A stretch of DNA of 64,000 nt from NCBI RefSeq assembly GCF_000295955.2, contig NZ_ALXE01000070.1:59587-123586 (forward strand). Direction: 5' to 3'. Each line of letters opens with the position of its first letter. The first letter of the stretch is position 1. The stretch is from Pantoea sp. A4. GTDB lineage: Bacteria > Pseudomonadota > Gammaproteobacteria > Enterobacterales > Enterobacteriaceae. Below the pieces are notes generated by a model that was given only the letters and a program-made list of their open reading frames with translations, was not told where the DNA came from and did not search any database. This document shows positions 26,338 through 34,029 of this stretch, one piece after another. A program made the translations under genes and the position numbers.

Positions 26338-26741
26338 TGAAGCAACTGCTGCTGGAGGCGTTTAAATTTGGCGTGGTTGGCGTCGTCGGATTTGTGGTCG
26401 ATACCGGCGTGCTTTACCTGCTGAAAGGGGCGTTAGGGCTGTATTACGCCAGAGTGATTTCGTTTATCTGTGCGGTGATCGCGACCTGGCTGCTTAATCG
26501 CGCATTTACCTTTGCTCAGGCACAGGTTTCACAGCGGCGCAGTAAAGAGTTTCTGCTCTATTTTCTGTTTATGTGTCTTGGTGGCGTGATTAATATTGGC
26601 TGCTACATGATAGTCATAAATTACTTCTCTCTGGCGCACAGTTGGCCCGTTATTGCGGTGGCAGTAGGCAGTATTGCCGGGATGTTCTCAAACTTCTTCA
26701 TGTCCAGAACCTTTATCTATAAGCGTATTGCCGTCAGTTAA
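26337..26741 (+). CDS. GtrA-like flippase
   Basis: A 134-residue protein with four hydrophobic helices, matching the GtrA/DPMS-flippase family: FKFGVVGVVGFVVDTGVLYLL at the start, NRAFTF near residue 57 and a C-terminal SRTFIYK. In the family it moves the undecaprenyl-linked sugar across the inner membrane. Overlap with the upstream GT2 gene and the matching order argue for one operon. Confidence 0.88.
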   Translation: MKQLLLEAFKFGVVGVVGFVVDTGVLYLLKGALGLYYARVISFICAVIATWLLNRAFTFAQAQVSQRRSKEFLLYFLFMCLGGVINIGCYMIVINYFSLAHSWPVIAVAVGSIAGMFSNFFMSRTFIYKRIAVS

Positions 26742-26753
26742 AAGGGATATAAC

Positions 26754-28157
26754 ATGACCCAGACTTTTTCACCGCTACGTGGACTGCTGGCGATTATCGT
26801 CGTTTACCTGCTGTTTTTTCTTATTTCGCTGGCAAAACCGCCCTTAAGTTCTCCCGATGAAATTAACCACTTTTCACGTAGCGCTGCACTGGCACAAGGC
26901 GAGTGGGTACTGAATGGCGAACCGAACACCGGTGGCAGCATTGATCAGGGTGCTGACAAGGCGAACAGTTTGTACAGTGAGATCGCTGATACTTACCAGC
27001 CACAAAATTTCACTGATTACATCGCACAGCTCAAGCAGGTCACCTTCACCGGCAGCACCGCATTCCATGCGATGCCTAATGTCTCTTATTACTTGCCGCT
27101 ATTCTATGCACCGGCAGCTATTGCGTTGAAGATCGGTGAACTCTCCGGGCTAAACTTCTGGTATACCTATCAACTCGCGGCCATTTTTACTTTTACCGTT
27201 TCTCTGGCGTTGATTGTGTGGGCGTGGCGCATCTATCCGATCCCACCGCTGGCGTGGGTCGTAGTGTTACTGCCGATGTCACTGTATCAGCTATTTTCAC
27301 CCACGATTGATGGACTGGGGTTGAGCCTTGCTCTGCTGGCGATGTCCTGCTTTATGCGGCTTAACAGCAATACTGAGAAACCATTGAGTGGGCGTTATCT
27401 ACTCCTGCTCAGCGTGGCGCTAACGCTGCTGTTGTGTAGCAAAATCAACCTGCTTCCCATGGTCCTGCTGCCGCTGTGGCTGTGGTGGCGACAACGGCGT
27501 GCTATCCACCTGGTGGCGACCGTTCTAATCACGCTGATTGCACTGGCCTGGACGCTGTATACCCTGAAAAATACCCATAACACCCTGGTCACGCTGCATC
27601 CGGGGATTGAAGCACCGGCCATGATTAAGTACTACATCCAACATCCGCTGCAAGTGGCGACAATCTTCTTGCACACCTTTGCCAATATAAAATCCATGGC
27701 GATGATCTTCATCAGCTTTATTGGCATTCTCGGTGCGTTGGATGCGCCGGTGCGTGTCTCGCTGATTGTGATTTTCGCGTTGATTTTTGCGCTGGCGTTG
27801 GTGGTGACCGTCTTTAAAGGGAAGTTAATTGCTCAGCGCAGTAGTGGGGTGTTGCTGATTGTCGTTGCGCTCTCTTCGGTGATCCTGATCTACCTGGCGA
27901 TGCTGGCTCAATGGTCACCTTTCCCCACGCAGGAGATCGTTGGCGTTCAGGGGCGTTATTTCTTTATTCCCACCGTGGTGCTGGCCTATGCGTTTAACGG
28001 AAACTATCGGCTGCCGCAGAAAGTGCCGATGCTGATTTTTCTTGGGCTGCTTTCGGTAGGTGCCATCTACCTCGCGTTACACGACCGCTATGGCAGTGAT
28101 ATCAGCAACAGTAACCGGGTGATCTACCACTCAACCAACAAGTATTTCCGCTGGTAG
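26754..28157 (+). CDS. DUF2142-type polytopic membrane protein, candidate sugar transferase
   Basis: A 467-residue protein with about 10-11 hydrophobic helices. The first periplasmic loop begins SSPDEINHFSRSAALAQGEW, the Pro-Asp-Glu...His signature of DUF2142 proteins, which resemble GT-C glycosyltransferases. Here it fills the place of the serotype-specific third gene of gtrABC clusters, so by analogy it may transfer the flipped sugar to O-antigen or another surface glycan. That role is inference. It starts 12 bp after the GtrA-like gene with AAAGGGA upstream; a GC-rich hairpin follows. Confidence 0.75.
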   Translation: MTQTFSPLRGLLAIIVVYLLFFLISLAKPPLSSPDEINHFSRSAALAQGEWVLNGEPNTGGSIDQGADKANSLYSEIADTYQPQNFTDYIAQLKQVTFTGSTAFHAMPNVSYYLPLFYAPAAIALKIGELSGLNFWYTYQLAAIFTFTVSLALIVWAWRIYPIPPLAWVVVLLPMSLYQLFSPTIDGLGLSLALLAMSCFMRLNSNTEKPLSGRYLLLLSVALTLLLCSKINLLPMVLLPLWLWWRQRRAIHLVATVLITLIALAWTLYTLKNTHNTLVTLHPGIEAPAMIKYYIQHPLQVATIFLHTFANIKSMAMIFISFIGILGALDAPVRVSLIVIFALIFALALVVTVFKGKLIAQRSSGVLLIVVALSSVILIYLAMLAQWSPFPTQEIVGVQGRYFFIPTVVLAYAFNGNYRLPQKVPMLIFLGLLSVGAIYLALHDRYGSDISNSNRVIYHSTNKYFRW

Positions 28158-28161
28158 CAGA

Positions 28162-28188
28162 GTGCGCCGCCGTCTTGTGGCGGCGCAC
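28162..28188 (+). terminator. GC-rich hairpin after the DUF2142 gene
   Basis: A 10-bp perfect stem (28162-28171 with 28179-28188) lies right after the stop codon. No T run follows, so it may stabilise the mRNA end or terminate poorly. Confidence 0.55.
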
Positions 28189-28220
28189 AACATCATCCAA
28201 CCACCGTGTGATTCCGCTTT

Positions 28221-28244
28221 ACAGTCAGTCAGTTGACTGACTGT
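28221..28244. repeat. 24-bp palindrome with 11-bp arms
   Basis: ACAGTCAGTCA and TGACTGACTGT flank GT with no mismatch. Each arm also contains the direct repeat GTCA/TGAC. It spans the stop codon of the minus-strand membrane-protein gene and sits at the boundary between the glycosyltransferase operon and the AT-rich Hcp/DUF4225 stretch. It could be a terminator stem or a trace of an insertion event. Confidence 0.7.
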
Positions 28245-28558
28245 CTACCCTCCGCTTTGTCGTGTTCAGGATCGGTTTTTTTCTCCTGCTGATTAGCTAA
28301 CTGTTCATCTAACAGATATTTATAGGTTGATGAAAGATAAAAACCGTATAACACCACACTAATCGTCAGTACCAAGCTAAATAGCGTATATAAAGAGACG
28401 GGTTGACCTGTTACGTATTCGAGTAATATTTTCAGGCTGCTCGCAATGCCGTAAAGAAAACAGAGAGCGCGCTTAAACCGGGTGGATCTTATCTCACTCT
28501 GTAGAGTTTTCTGCGGTTTATTCACTTCGGGGGTGAGATTTTTCTGTCTATTAGGCAT
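28229..28558 (-). CDS. Small membrane protein of unknown function
   Basis: A 109-residue protein I do not recognise. It has a charged N-terminus rich in Lys/Arg/Asn, two hydrophobic segments (residues ~31-49 and ~56-77) and a charged C-terminal tail (QQEKKTDPEHDKAEGRQ). The size, low G+C and placement beside a DUF4225/Hcp pair resemble immunity proteins of secreted effectors, but nothing in the sequence proves that. Start at 28558 gives MPNRQKNLTPEV, with AAAAAAGAGT just upstream. Confidence 0.6.
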   Translation of the reverse strand: MPNRQKNLTPEVNKPQKTLQSEIRSTRFKRALCFLYGIASSLKILLEYVTGQPVSLYTLFSLVLTISVVLYGFYLSSTYKYLLDEQLANQQEKKTDPEHDKAEGRQSVN

Positions 28559-28746
28559 TGTTTACTCTTTTTTATGGGGTGGATCATAATTGTGACCATT
28601 AAACAATAACAAACTTTGATATCGGGTTTGGTCTTGTATAAGGTACGGGTGGTTAATGGTGCTATGTGCCAATGGCTAACGGACTATAGTGCTGGCATTT
28701 TTTATCTCATGGTTGGTGAGAAGGAATTTTGTATGAGGTGTGTAGC

Positions 28747-29064
28747 GTGAATGCATTTGAGTATGAGAAAAAATTGTTGGATAACGGTTTTAGTGGGAAA
28801 GATATTGCCGTGTTAAGGCAATATCTAGGCAAGAGGTATATGACTTACTCTTCTATAATTGATGCATTTTCCTATAGGTACATGATACTCATCGTTCTGC
28901 AAGTGATTGTTTTCATTGTCGTAATTCTTGATATTTTAAATGACGTGAGCTCTCTAATTCCTTGGGTTTTGACATTGCTTACCATAGGGCCTGTATTTTA
29001 CTTTTATCCTATGGCGAGGTTGGCATTGAAGGCATTTCGTTTTCGTTTGAAGCAGCATGATTGA
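28747..29064 (+). CDS. Two-helix small membrane protein, candidate immunity protein
   Basis: A 105-residue protein I do not recognise. It has a soluble N-terminus (MNAFEYEKKLLDNGFSGKDI, with an initiator GTG) followed by two hydrophobic helices near residues 43-65 and 70-90. GAGG at 28735-28738 supports the GTG at 28747; a TTG at 28729 is the alternative. Codons such as AGG and ATA are frequent, unlike the conserved genes around it. Its 3' end overlaps the convergent DUF4225 gene by 56 bp. A role as cognate immunity protein is only suggested by location and topology. Confidence 0.6.
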   Translation: MNAFEYEKKLLDNGFSGKDIAVLRQYLGKRYMTYSSIIDAFSYRYMILIVLQVIVFIVVILDILNDVSSLIPWVLTLLTIGPVFYFYPMARLALKAFRFRLKQHD

Positions 29065-29848
29065 AACCGTCATACAATCCTTTGGCAGCGATAAGGTTTG
29101 TAAACAACTCTCCGCCAAAATCTACTTTTGACATTAAAGATAGGTGCCTGACATAGTCTGAGGGCATATGATTAAACAGACTGAGGGTTCCTGGTCTTAG
29201 TACGAGTCTGGTCATGCCATACCATGAGAGGCCCATTGTGGCTCCGTGATAAGCTAACTCCCCTATACGCTCATCAAATCCTAGAAAGTTGGCTGATTTC
29301 ATATAGCTATCCTTTAAGAATCCGCGAGAGTCACTACGTTTATTTCTAATATTTCTATACGATTCATAGGCATCATTTATGCCATGCATGACGAGTAAAG
29401 CGCCGTATGCAGCGCCAACAACACCGGCAGGGGTCGCTAGAGTAAATAATAACCCCATTCCAACTATTGCTTGCCCTAATCCGACAACAACACCTACTGC
29501 ATTGATTGTAAAGCTGAATCCTTCCTCGGTTGCAACGACTTTTACAGATGCCGTTAATTTAGCCTCACCCGATGTAAGCATCCTGTCTTCTGCTTGTAAA
29601 TTTTCCTTCTCGGATTTTAATTTATTTAAGCACGCCTGGAACTCATCTTCGGTTTTCGCGTAACTGAGTTTATTTAATTGTTCTCGTATAAATAAGCTGA
29701 TCTCATCCTGAAACTGCATCCGTAAAAATCCGTCTTTAAGATGCATCAGTGATGCGCTATTTGCGACGCGGCTCAACTCTTTCGCTTCTGCATTTGCCAT
29801 AGTGCGATAATAACTGGATAATCGATTCTGCTGCCAGTAATTGTCCAT
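29009..29848 (-). CDS. DUF4225 domain protein, candidate type VI-associated effector
   Basis: A 279-residue protein. Residues ~1-95 are helical and charged, ~110-150 are a glycine-rich hydrophobic region (VGVVVGLGQAIVGMGLLFTL), and the C-terminal ~100 residues look like the DUF4225 domain (LAYHGATMGLSWYGMTRLVLRP...DYVRHLSLMSKVDFGGE). Proteins with this domain occur in enterobacteria, often near type VI secretion genes; their activity is not known to me. The gene is divergent from hcp across 131 bp and convergent with a small membrane-protein gene. Composition is AT-rich compared with fkpA or slyD, suggesting acquisition. Confidence 0.7.
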   Translation of the reverse strand: MDNYWQQNRLSSYYRTMANAEAKELSRVANSASLMHLKDGFLRMQFQDEISLFIREQLNKLSYAKTEDEFQACLNKLKSEKENLQAEDRMLTSGEAKLTASVKVVATEEGFSFTINAVGVVVGLGQAIVGMGLLFTLATPAGVVGAAYGALLVMHGINDAYESYRNIRNKRSDSRGFLKDSYMKSANFLGFDERIGELAYHGATMGLSWYGMTRLVLRPGTLSLFNHMPSDYVRHLSLMSKVDFGGELFTNLIAAKGLYDGFNHAASNENEMPSMPTSP

Positions 29849-29979
29849 GATTTTTCCTTGTGGATATTGGGGCCGCAGAAGAAAACCATAAATGAGTTTC
29901 TATGTATAGCTATCTTTTTATTTCAGTTGAATGATCTCTCATTGTTTAAATATCGCTGTGAAAATCCTAAGGAGTTATT

Positions 29980-30462
29980 GTGATCATGGACATGTTTTTG
30001 CGCATTGATGGAATTCAAGGCGAGTCGCAAAATGACAAACATAAAGGCTGGGTTGATATTGAGTCTTATAGTTGGGGTGCTGTGCAGTCAACCAATTTAG
30101 CGCTAGGAAGTGGTGGCGGGGTGGGAAAGGTGCAATATAAAGATCTAACGGTAATCGCTAATTTAGATAAGGCCACGCCTGCCATTTCCCACTTTTTATC
30201 CAGCGGGAAACATATTCCCAAGGTAGAGCTTTCTCTGTGTAAGGCTGGAGGGCAGCAGATGGAGTATTATCGTATTACGCTGGAAAATGCCATGCTCACG
30301 CATGTGATGCATAACGCGTTTCATAATAGCGATAGCCCTAAAATCAGCTATCAGTTTCAGGCTGAATAGGTAAAACAGAGTTACTGGGAGCAGACCACGT
30401 CCGGCGGTAAAGGCGCAGAAACACAATCTGGCTGGAATATAAAACAGAACAAGGCGGTGTAA
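29980..30462 (+). pseudogene. hcp: hcp, type VI secretion tube protein, interrupted by an in-frame amber codon
   Basis: Hcp hexamers form the inner tube of the type VI system and carry effectors. The frame from GTG 29980 (or ATG 29986; AAGGAG is at 29969-29974) reads DMFLRIDGIQGES...HKGWVDIESYSWGA, typical Hcp. It stops at TAG 30367-30369 after QFQAE. The same frame continues for 30 more codons, VKQSYWEQTTSGGKGAETQ then SGWNIKQNKAV, to TAA 30460-30462. That is the normal Hcp C-terminus, so the amber codon truncates a ~160-residue protein at residue 129. One base change (for example AAG to TAG) would explain it. No other type VI structural genes are in the window. Confidence 0.88.
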
Positions 30463-30516
30463 GTGCTAAATAAGCTGAACCGCTAAAAATGTGTTCAGCT
30501 TAGTAGGCGGGTTGAA

Positions 30517-30735
30517 TCAGTAGTGTGGCGGTGGTGTCTCTTCTGACTGAGAAGCAATCATCGACGGTGCCGTCGATTTTACTTTTTCCAGCAGCAAACG
30601 CATCTGCTCACGCATACGGCTCATTTCCAGTTCGTGTTGCACTACCGTGTTATTGAGTTGATCGATGGTCAACTCCTGAAAGGCTAACTTACTCTCCAGC
30701 GCTTCCAGACGCTGCTCCCACTCTGGTTGTTGCAT
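30517..30735 (-). CDS. slyX: SlyX family protein
   Basis: A 72-residue coiled-coil protein (heptads across residues ~6-48) ending in the family's SEETPPPHY. Function is unknown. The ATG at 30735 (MQQPEWEQRLEALE) is preceded by GAGGAGAAGTC; an in-frame ATG at 30762 is less likely. It is divergent from fkpA, as in E. coli, and its other side marks the right edge of the accessory island. Confidence 0.92.
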   Translation of the reverse strand: MQQPEWEQRLEALESKLAFQELTIDQLNNTVVQHELEMSRMREQMRLLLEKVKSTAPSMIASQSEETPPPHY

Positions 30736-30873
30736 GACTTCTCCTCGTATCAGGTGTCTCACTTACGACATGAGTGCGATTGTACGCAGTCTTCCAGCAC
30801 AGATTCATCTGGTTTTTATGCAGGCGTTGGCCTGGAGGGCTTGAAAAACGTGCCTTACGTTATCATCTCTGGT

Positions 30874-30901
30874 GAAACTTCCTGATGCAAAAAAGGTCGG
30901 A
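30874..30901 (+). promoter_or_regulatory. Sigma-E-like promoter of fkpA
   Basis: GAAACTT (30874-30880), 16 bp, then TCGGA (30897-30901) resembles the sigma-E pattern GAACTT-N16-TCTGA. fkpA belongs to the sigma-E envelope-stress regulon in E. coli. The site is about 115 bp before the gene. Confidence 0.55.
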
Positions 30902-31016
30902 GGTTAACCAGGTAATTACCCTGCGGGAGTGTTCGCCACTGCCGCGTACCGTTATAGTGTGGGCCTCAGGTTCCGCAATGATTCCCGAGGTCACAGGCTT
31001 CGGTTTTGGAGAAAGG

Positions 31017-31856
31017 ATGAAATCACTGTTTAAAGTCACATTGTTAGCGACCACCCTGGCGGTAGCGATGAACGCATCGCTGGCTACAGCGGCAGAAGCC
31101 ACTGCAACCCCTACTGCGGATGCGCCAGCTGCGGCGGCTGCGCCACAGGCACCAAAGAATGCTGCTTTCAAAAATGAAGATCAGCAATCTGCCTATGCAC
31201 TGGGTGCTTCATTGGGTCGCTACATGGACAACTCACTGAAGGAACAGGAAAAACTGGGCATCACTCTGGATAAACAGCAGCTGATCGCTGGTGTACAGGA
31301 TGCTTTCGGTGGTAAGAGCAAACTCTCTGATGAAGAGATCGAACAGACTCTGCAAGCCTTCGAAGCCCGCGTAAAAGGCGCAGCTCAGGCTAAGCAGGAA
31401 AAAGACGCTAAAGAGAACGCAGACAAAGGCGCAGCATATGCAGCCAAGTTCGCTAAAGAAAAAGGCGTGAAGAAAACCGAAAGCGGTTTGCTGTACCAGG
31501 TAGAGAAAGAAGGTACTGGTGAAGCACCGAAAGACAGTGACACTGTAGTTGTGAACTACAAAGGTACTCTGACTGACGGTACTGAGTTTGATAACTCTTA
31601 CACCCGTGGTGAGCCACTGTCATTCCGTCTGGATGGCGTGATCCCAGGCTGGACCGAAGGCCTGAAGCACGTTAAGAAAGGCGGCAAAATCAAGCTGGTA
31701 ATTCCACCACAGTTGGCCTACGGCGCTAATGGCGTTCCTGGTATTCCAGCTAACTCTACTCTGGTGTTTGAAGTTGAGCTGCTGGACATCAAGCCAGCAC
31801 CAAAAGCTGACGCAAAAACTCAGGCTCCAGCTGCTGCGGATAAAAAAGCACAGTAA
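31017..31856 (+). CDS. fkpA: Periplasmic FKBP-type prolyl isomerase and chaperone FkpA
   Basis: Envelope-stress chaperone with prolyl isomerase activity. The 279-residue precursor has a signal peptide (MKSLFKVTLLATTLAVAMNA, cleavage near ATAAEA), an Ala/Pro-rich linker, an N-terminal helical dimerisation domain (~50-140) and a C-terminal FKBP domain (~145-255) with VVNYKGTLTDGTEFDNSY and VIPGWTEGLKHV. GGAGAAAGG directly precedes the ATG at 31017. An Ala/Lys-rich tail ends the protein. Confidence 0.96.
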   Translation: MKSLFKVTLLATTLAVAMNASLATAAEATATPTADAPAAAAAPQAPKNAAFKNEDQQSAYALGASLGRYMDNSLKEQEKLGITLDKQQLIAGVQDAFGGKSKLSDEEIEQTLQAFEARVKGAAQAKQEKDAKENADKGAAYAAKFAKEKGVKKTESGLLYQVEKEGTGEAPKDSDTVVVNYKGTLTDGTEFDNSYTRGEPLSFRLDGVIPGWTEGLKHVKKGGKIKLVIPPQLAYGANGVPGIPANSTLVFEVELLDIKPAPKADAKTQAPAAADKKAQ

Positions 31857-31898
31857 GTCAGAGCGCTGTTTTAGCTGCTTATCCGGCTAACTGCCAAG

Positions 31899-31927
31899 CG
31901 GGGCAGGGTTAACTGCCCCGTTATTTC
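31899..31927 (+). terminator. Terminator after fkpA
   Basis: An 8-bp perfect stem (31899-31906 with 31913-31920) around GGTTAA is followed by TTATTTCT. The rest of the 31857-32139 gap shows nothing else I can support. Confidence 0.75.
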
Positions 31928-32139
31928 TCTTCCTGCCAGATGTTCGACTAGCCATCACGATCTCCTGTCACTCTTTGTGATTTTGATGTGCATCCAGCCA
32001 GCCCCTTTTCGTTGCTTCTCCCTGATAAAGCTCTGGAATATGCGCACGACATTTGCCAGACTAATGCCCGCACAATTATCTGAATCATGAGTCTGCCCTG
32101 CGCTGAGACAGGCTCCAGCCATTTAGGGTGATCTTCTTG

Positions 32140-32853
32140 ATGTCGAATCCGTTTAATCCCGGTGAACCGGGCGATTTTGATTTGCTGGATCAACGACCGT
32201 TTGCTGCCAGTGACTTTGATATTCTTAAGTCTTATGAGGCAGTCGTCGATGGGCTAGCGATGCTGATCGGCTCGCATTGCGAAATTGTCCTGCACTCCCT
32301 GGAAGACCTGAAATGCTCTGCGGTACGGATCGCCAATGGTGAACATACCGGGCGTAAAGTCGGCTCGCCAATTACTGATTTGGCACTACGAATGCTGCAC
32401 GACATGCACGGTGCTGACAGCAACGTCTCACGCGCTTACTTCACTCGGGCGAAAAGTGGCGTGCTGATGAAGTCAGTGACGATTGCCATTCGCAATCGCG
32501 AGCAGCGGGTAATTGGTCTGCTGTGTATCAATATGAACCTTGATGTGCCTTTCTCGCAGATTATGTCCACGTTTATGCCACCAGAAATGCAGCAGGTTGA
32601 TTCGAGCGTTAACTTTGCCAGTTCGGTAGAGGACCTGGTGACACAAACTCTCGAGTTCACGATTGAAGAAGTCAGCGGCGATCGCAGCGTATCCAACAAT
32701 GCCAAGAACCGGCAGATTGTGCTTAACCTGTATGAAAAAGGTATTTTTGATATCAAAGATGCGATCAACCAGGTTGCAGACCGCCTGAATATCTCCAAAC
32801 ATACGGTCTATCTCTACATTCGCCAGTTCAAAAGCGATGATGCCCAGGAGTAG
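32140..32853 (+). CDS. yheO: YheO, PAS-domain and helix-turn-helix regulator
   Basis: A 237-residue protein with a YheO-like PAS domain (residues ~25-140; KSYEAVVDGLAMLIGSHCEIV) and a C-terminal helix-turn-helix (INQVADRLNISKHTVYLYI near residue 207). It matches E. coli YheO along its length. It is a predicted DNA-binding regulator; recent literature names relatives DauR in other genera, but the target here is unknown. The ATG at 32140 is chosen over GTG 32128 by similarity (MSNPFNPGE). tusDCB follow closely and may be in the same transcript. Confidence 0.9.
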   Translation: MSNPFNPGEPGDFDLLDQRPFAASDFDILKSYEAVVDGLAMLIGSHCEIVLHSLEDLKCSAVRIANGEHTGRKVGSPITDLALRMLHDMHGADSNVSRAYFTRAKSGVLMKSVTIAIRNREQRVIGLLCINMNLDVPFSQIMSTFMPPEMQQVDSSVNFASSVEDLVTQTLEFTIEEVSGDRSVSNNAKNRQIVLNLYEKGIFDIKDAINQVADRLNISKHTVYLYIRQFKSDDAQE

Positions 32854-32861
32854 CTAAGGTG

Positions 32862-33248
32862 ATGCGCTATACCTTGTTGGTTACCGGTCCGGCTTATGGC
32901 ACACAGCACGCCAGCAGTGCGCTATTGTTTGCACGTGCTTTACTCGCAGCAGGGCATCAGCTGGAGAGCGTATTTTTCTATCGCGAAGGGGTGCTGAATG
33001 CGAATCAGCTCACCGCGCCGGCCAGCGATGAAGTGGATCTGGTACGTGAGTGGCAAGCGTTGCACCAGGAGCAGGGCGTTGCCCTGAACATCTGTGTCGC
33101 AGCAGCACTGCGTCGCGGTGTGACGGATGAGCAAGAAGCCGCTCGTCTGGATCTGGCGGGTGCAAACTTGCAGCCCGGTTTTGTGTTTAGCGGTTTGGGC
33201 GCACTGGCTGAGGCCGCCTTAAGCTGCGATAGACTGGTACAGTTCTGA
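32862..33248 (+). CDS. tusD: Sulfurtransferase subunit TusD
   Basis: Part of the TusBCD complex, which takes persulfide sulfur from TusA and passes it to TusE for 2-thiouridine in tRNA wobble positions. The 128-residue protein has the DsrE fold and the conserved catalytic Cys in ALNICVAAALRRGV near residue 78. The ATG at 32862 gives MRYTLLVTGPAYG; GTG at 32859 adds one residue. TGA overlaps the tusC ATG. Confidence 0.95.
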   Translation: MRYTLLVTGPAYGTQHASSALLFARALLAAGHQLESVFFYREGVLNANQLTAPASDEVDLVREWQALHQEQGVALNICVAAALRRGVTDEQEAARLDLAGANLQPGFVFSGLGALAEAALSCDRLVQF

Positions 33249-33607
33249 TGAATCGTGTGGCATTTATCTTTACTCAGGCACCTCATGGCAGCAGTGCCGG
33301 ACGGGAAGGGCTGGACGCCGTGTTGGCTACCGCTGCACTGAGCGAAGATGTAGGCCTGTTTTTCATCGGTGATGGTGTGTTGCAGCTGATCCCAGGCCAA
33401 CAGCCTGCTACCATTCTGGCACGTGACTATATTGCGACATTTGGCGTATTGGCGTTATACGACATTGAGCAGTGCTATGTTTGTCTTGAGTCTCTTCAGG
33501 CCCGTGGCTTCTCTGCTGACTCAGATCGGGTGCTGGAAGCGGAAGTGCTGGCCGCCAGTGCGTTACGCGCTAAACTCGACAGCTATGACCGAATTCTGCG
33601 CTTTTAA
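33248..33607 (+). CDS. tusC: Sulfurtransferase subunit TusC
   Basis: Second subunit of TusBCD, 119 residues, DsrF-like: MNRVAFIFTQAPHGSSAGREGLDA at the start, and FFIGDGVLQLI. Coupled to tusD by a 1-base overlap. The order tusD-tusC-tusB-rpsL is that of E. coli. Confidence 0.95.
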   Translation: MNRVAFIFTQAPHGSSAGREGLDAVLATAALSEDVGLFFIGDGVLQLIPGQQPATILARDYIATFGVLALYDIEQCYVCLESLQARGFSADSDRVLEAEVLAASALRAKLDSYDRILRF

Positions 33608-33616
33608 GGCCACGAG

Positions 33617-33904
33617 ATGCTACATACCCTGATGCAATCACCCTGGCAGAGCGATCTTGATAGCCTGCTGTTGTTACTACAGCCGGGTGATGATTTGCTC
33701 CTGCTACAGGATGGCGTGACCGCTGCCCTGCAAGGTAGTGCGCCATTAGCACGTCTGCTTGCAAGTGCAGCAACTGTCTACGTGTTACAGGAAGATGTGA
33801 CCGCACGCGGTCTCATTGCTCAAATTTCAACCGAAGTGCAACGGGTCGACTATACTGGATTCGTTGCATTAACGGCTGGTCACCCAAAACAAATGACCTG
33901 GTAA
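33617..33904 (+). CDS. tusB: Sulfurtransferase subunit TusB
   Basis: Third subunit of TusBCD, 95 residues, DsrH-like: MLHTLMQSPWQSD at the start, LLLLQDGVTAAL near residue 28 and DYTGFVALTAGHPKQMTW at the end. It starts 9 bp after tusC. The str operon promoter begins ~20 bp after its stop. Confidence 0.95.
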   Translation: MLHTLMQSPWQSDLDSLLLLLQPGDDLLLLQDGVTAALQGSAPLARLLASAATVYVLQEDVTARGLIAQISTEVQRVDYTGFVALTAGHPKQMTW

Positions 33905-33926
33905 TGCTGGAAAGCCTGGTTATTTC

Positions 33927-33955
33927 TTGACACCCTTTTGACTCAGCCCTAAAAT
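33927..33955 (+). promoter_or_regulatory. str operon promoter
   Basis: TTGACA at 33927-33932, a 17-bp spacer and TAAAAT at 33950-33955 make a strong sigma-70 promoter; GCGTCC follows as a GC-rich discriminator. It matches the position and core of the E. coli rpsL promoter. Confidence 0.9.
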
Positions 33956-34029
33956 TCTGCGTCCTCGTACTCTTACGAGGCGATTTATTACGTGTTTACG
34001 AAGCAAAAGCTAAACCCAGGAGCTATTTA

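Noticed and set aside
25333..28157. Prophage-borne serotype-conversion cluster
   Set aside because: No integrase, attachment site or other phage gene is nearby and the order is GT2-GtrA rather than the phage gtrA-gtrB-gtr order.
30367..30369. Programmed stop-codon readthrough or recoding in hcp
   Set aside because: No downstream hairpin, CARYYA-type context or known recoding in Hcp; a plain nonsense change is simpler.
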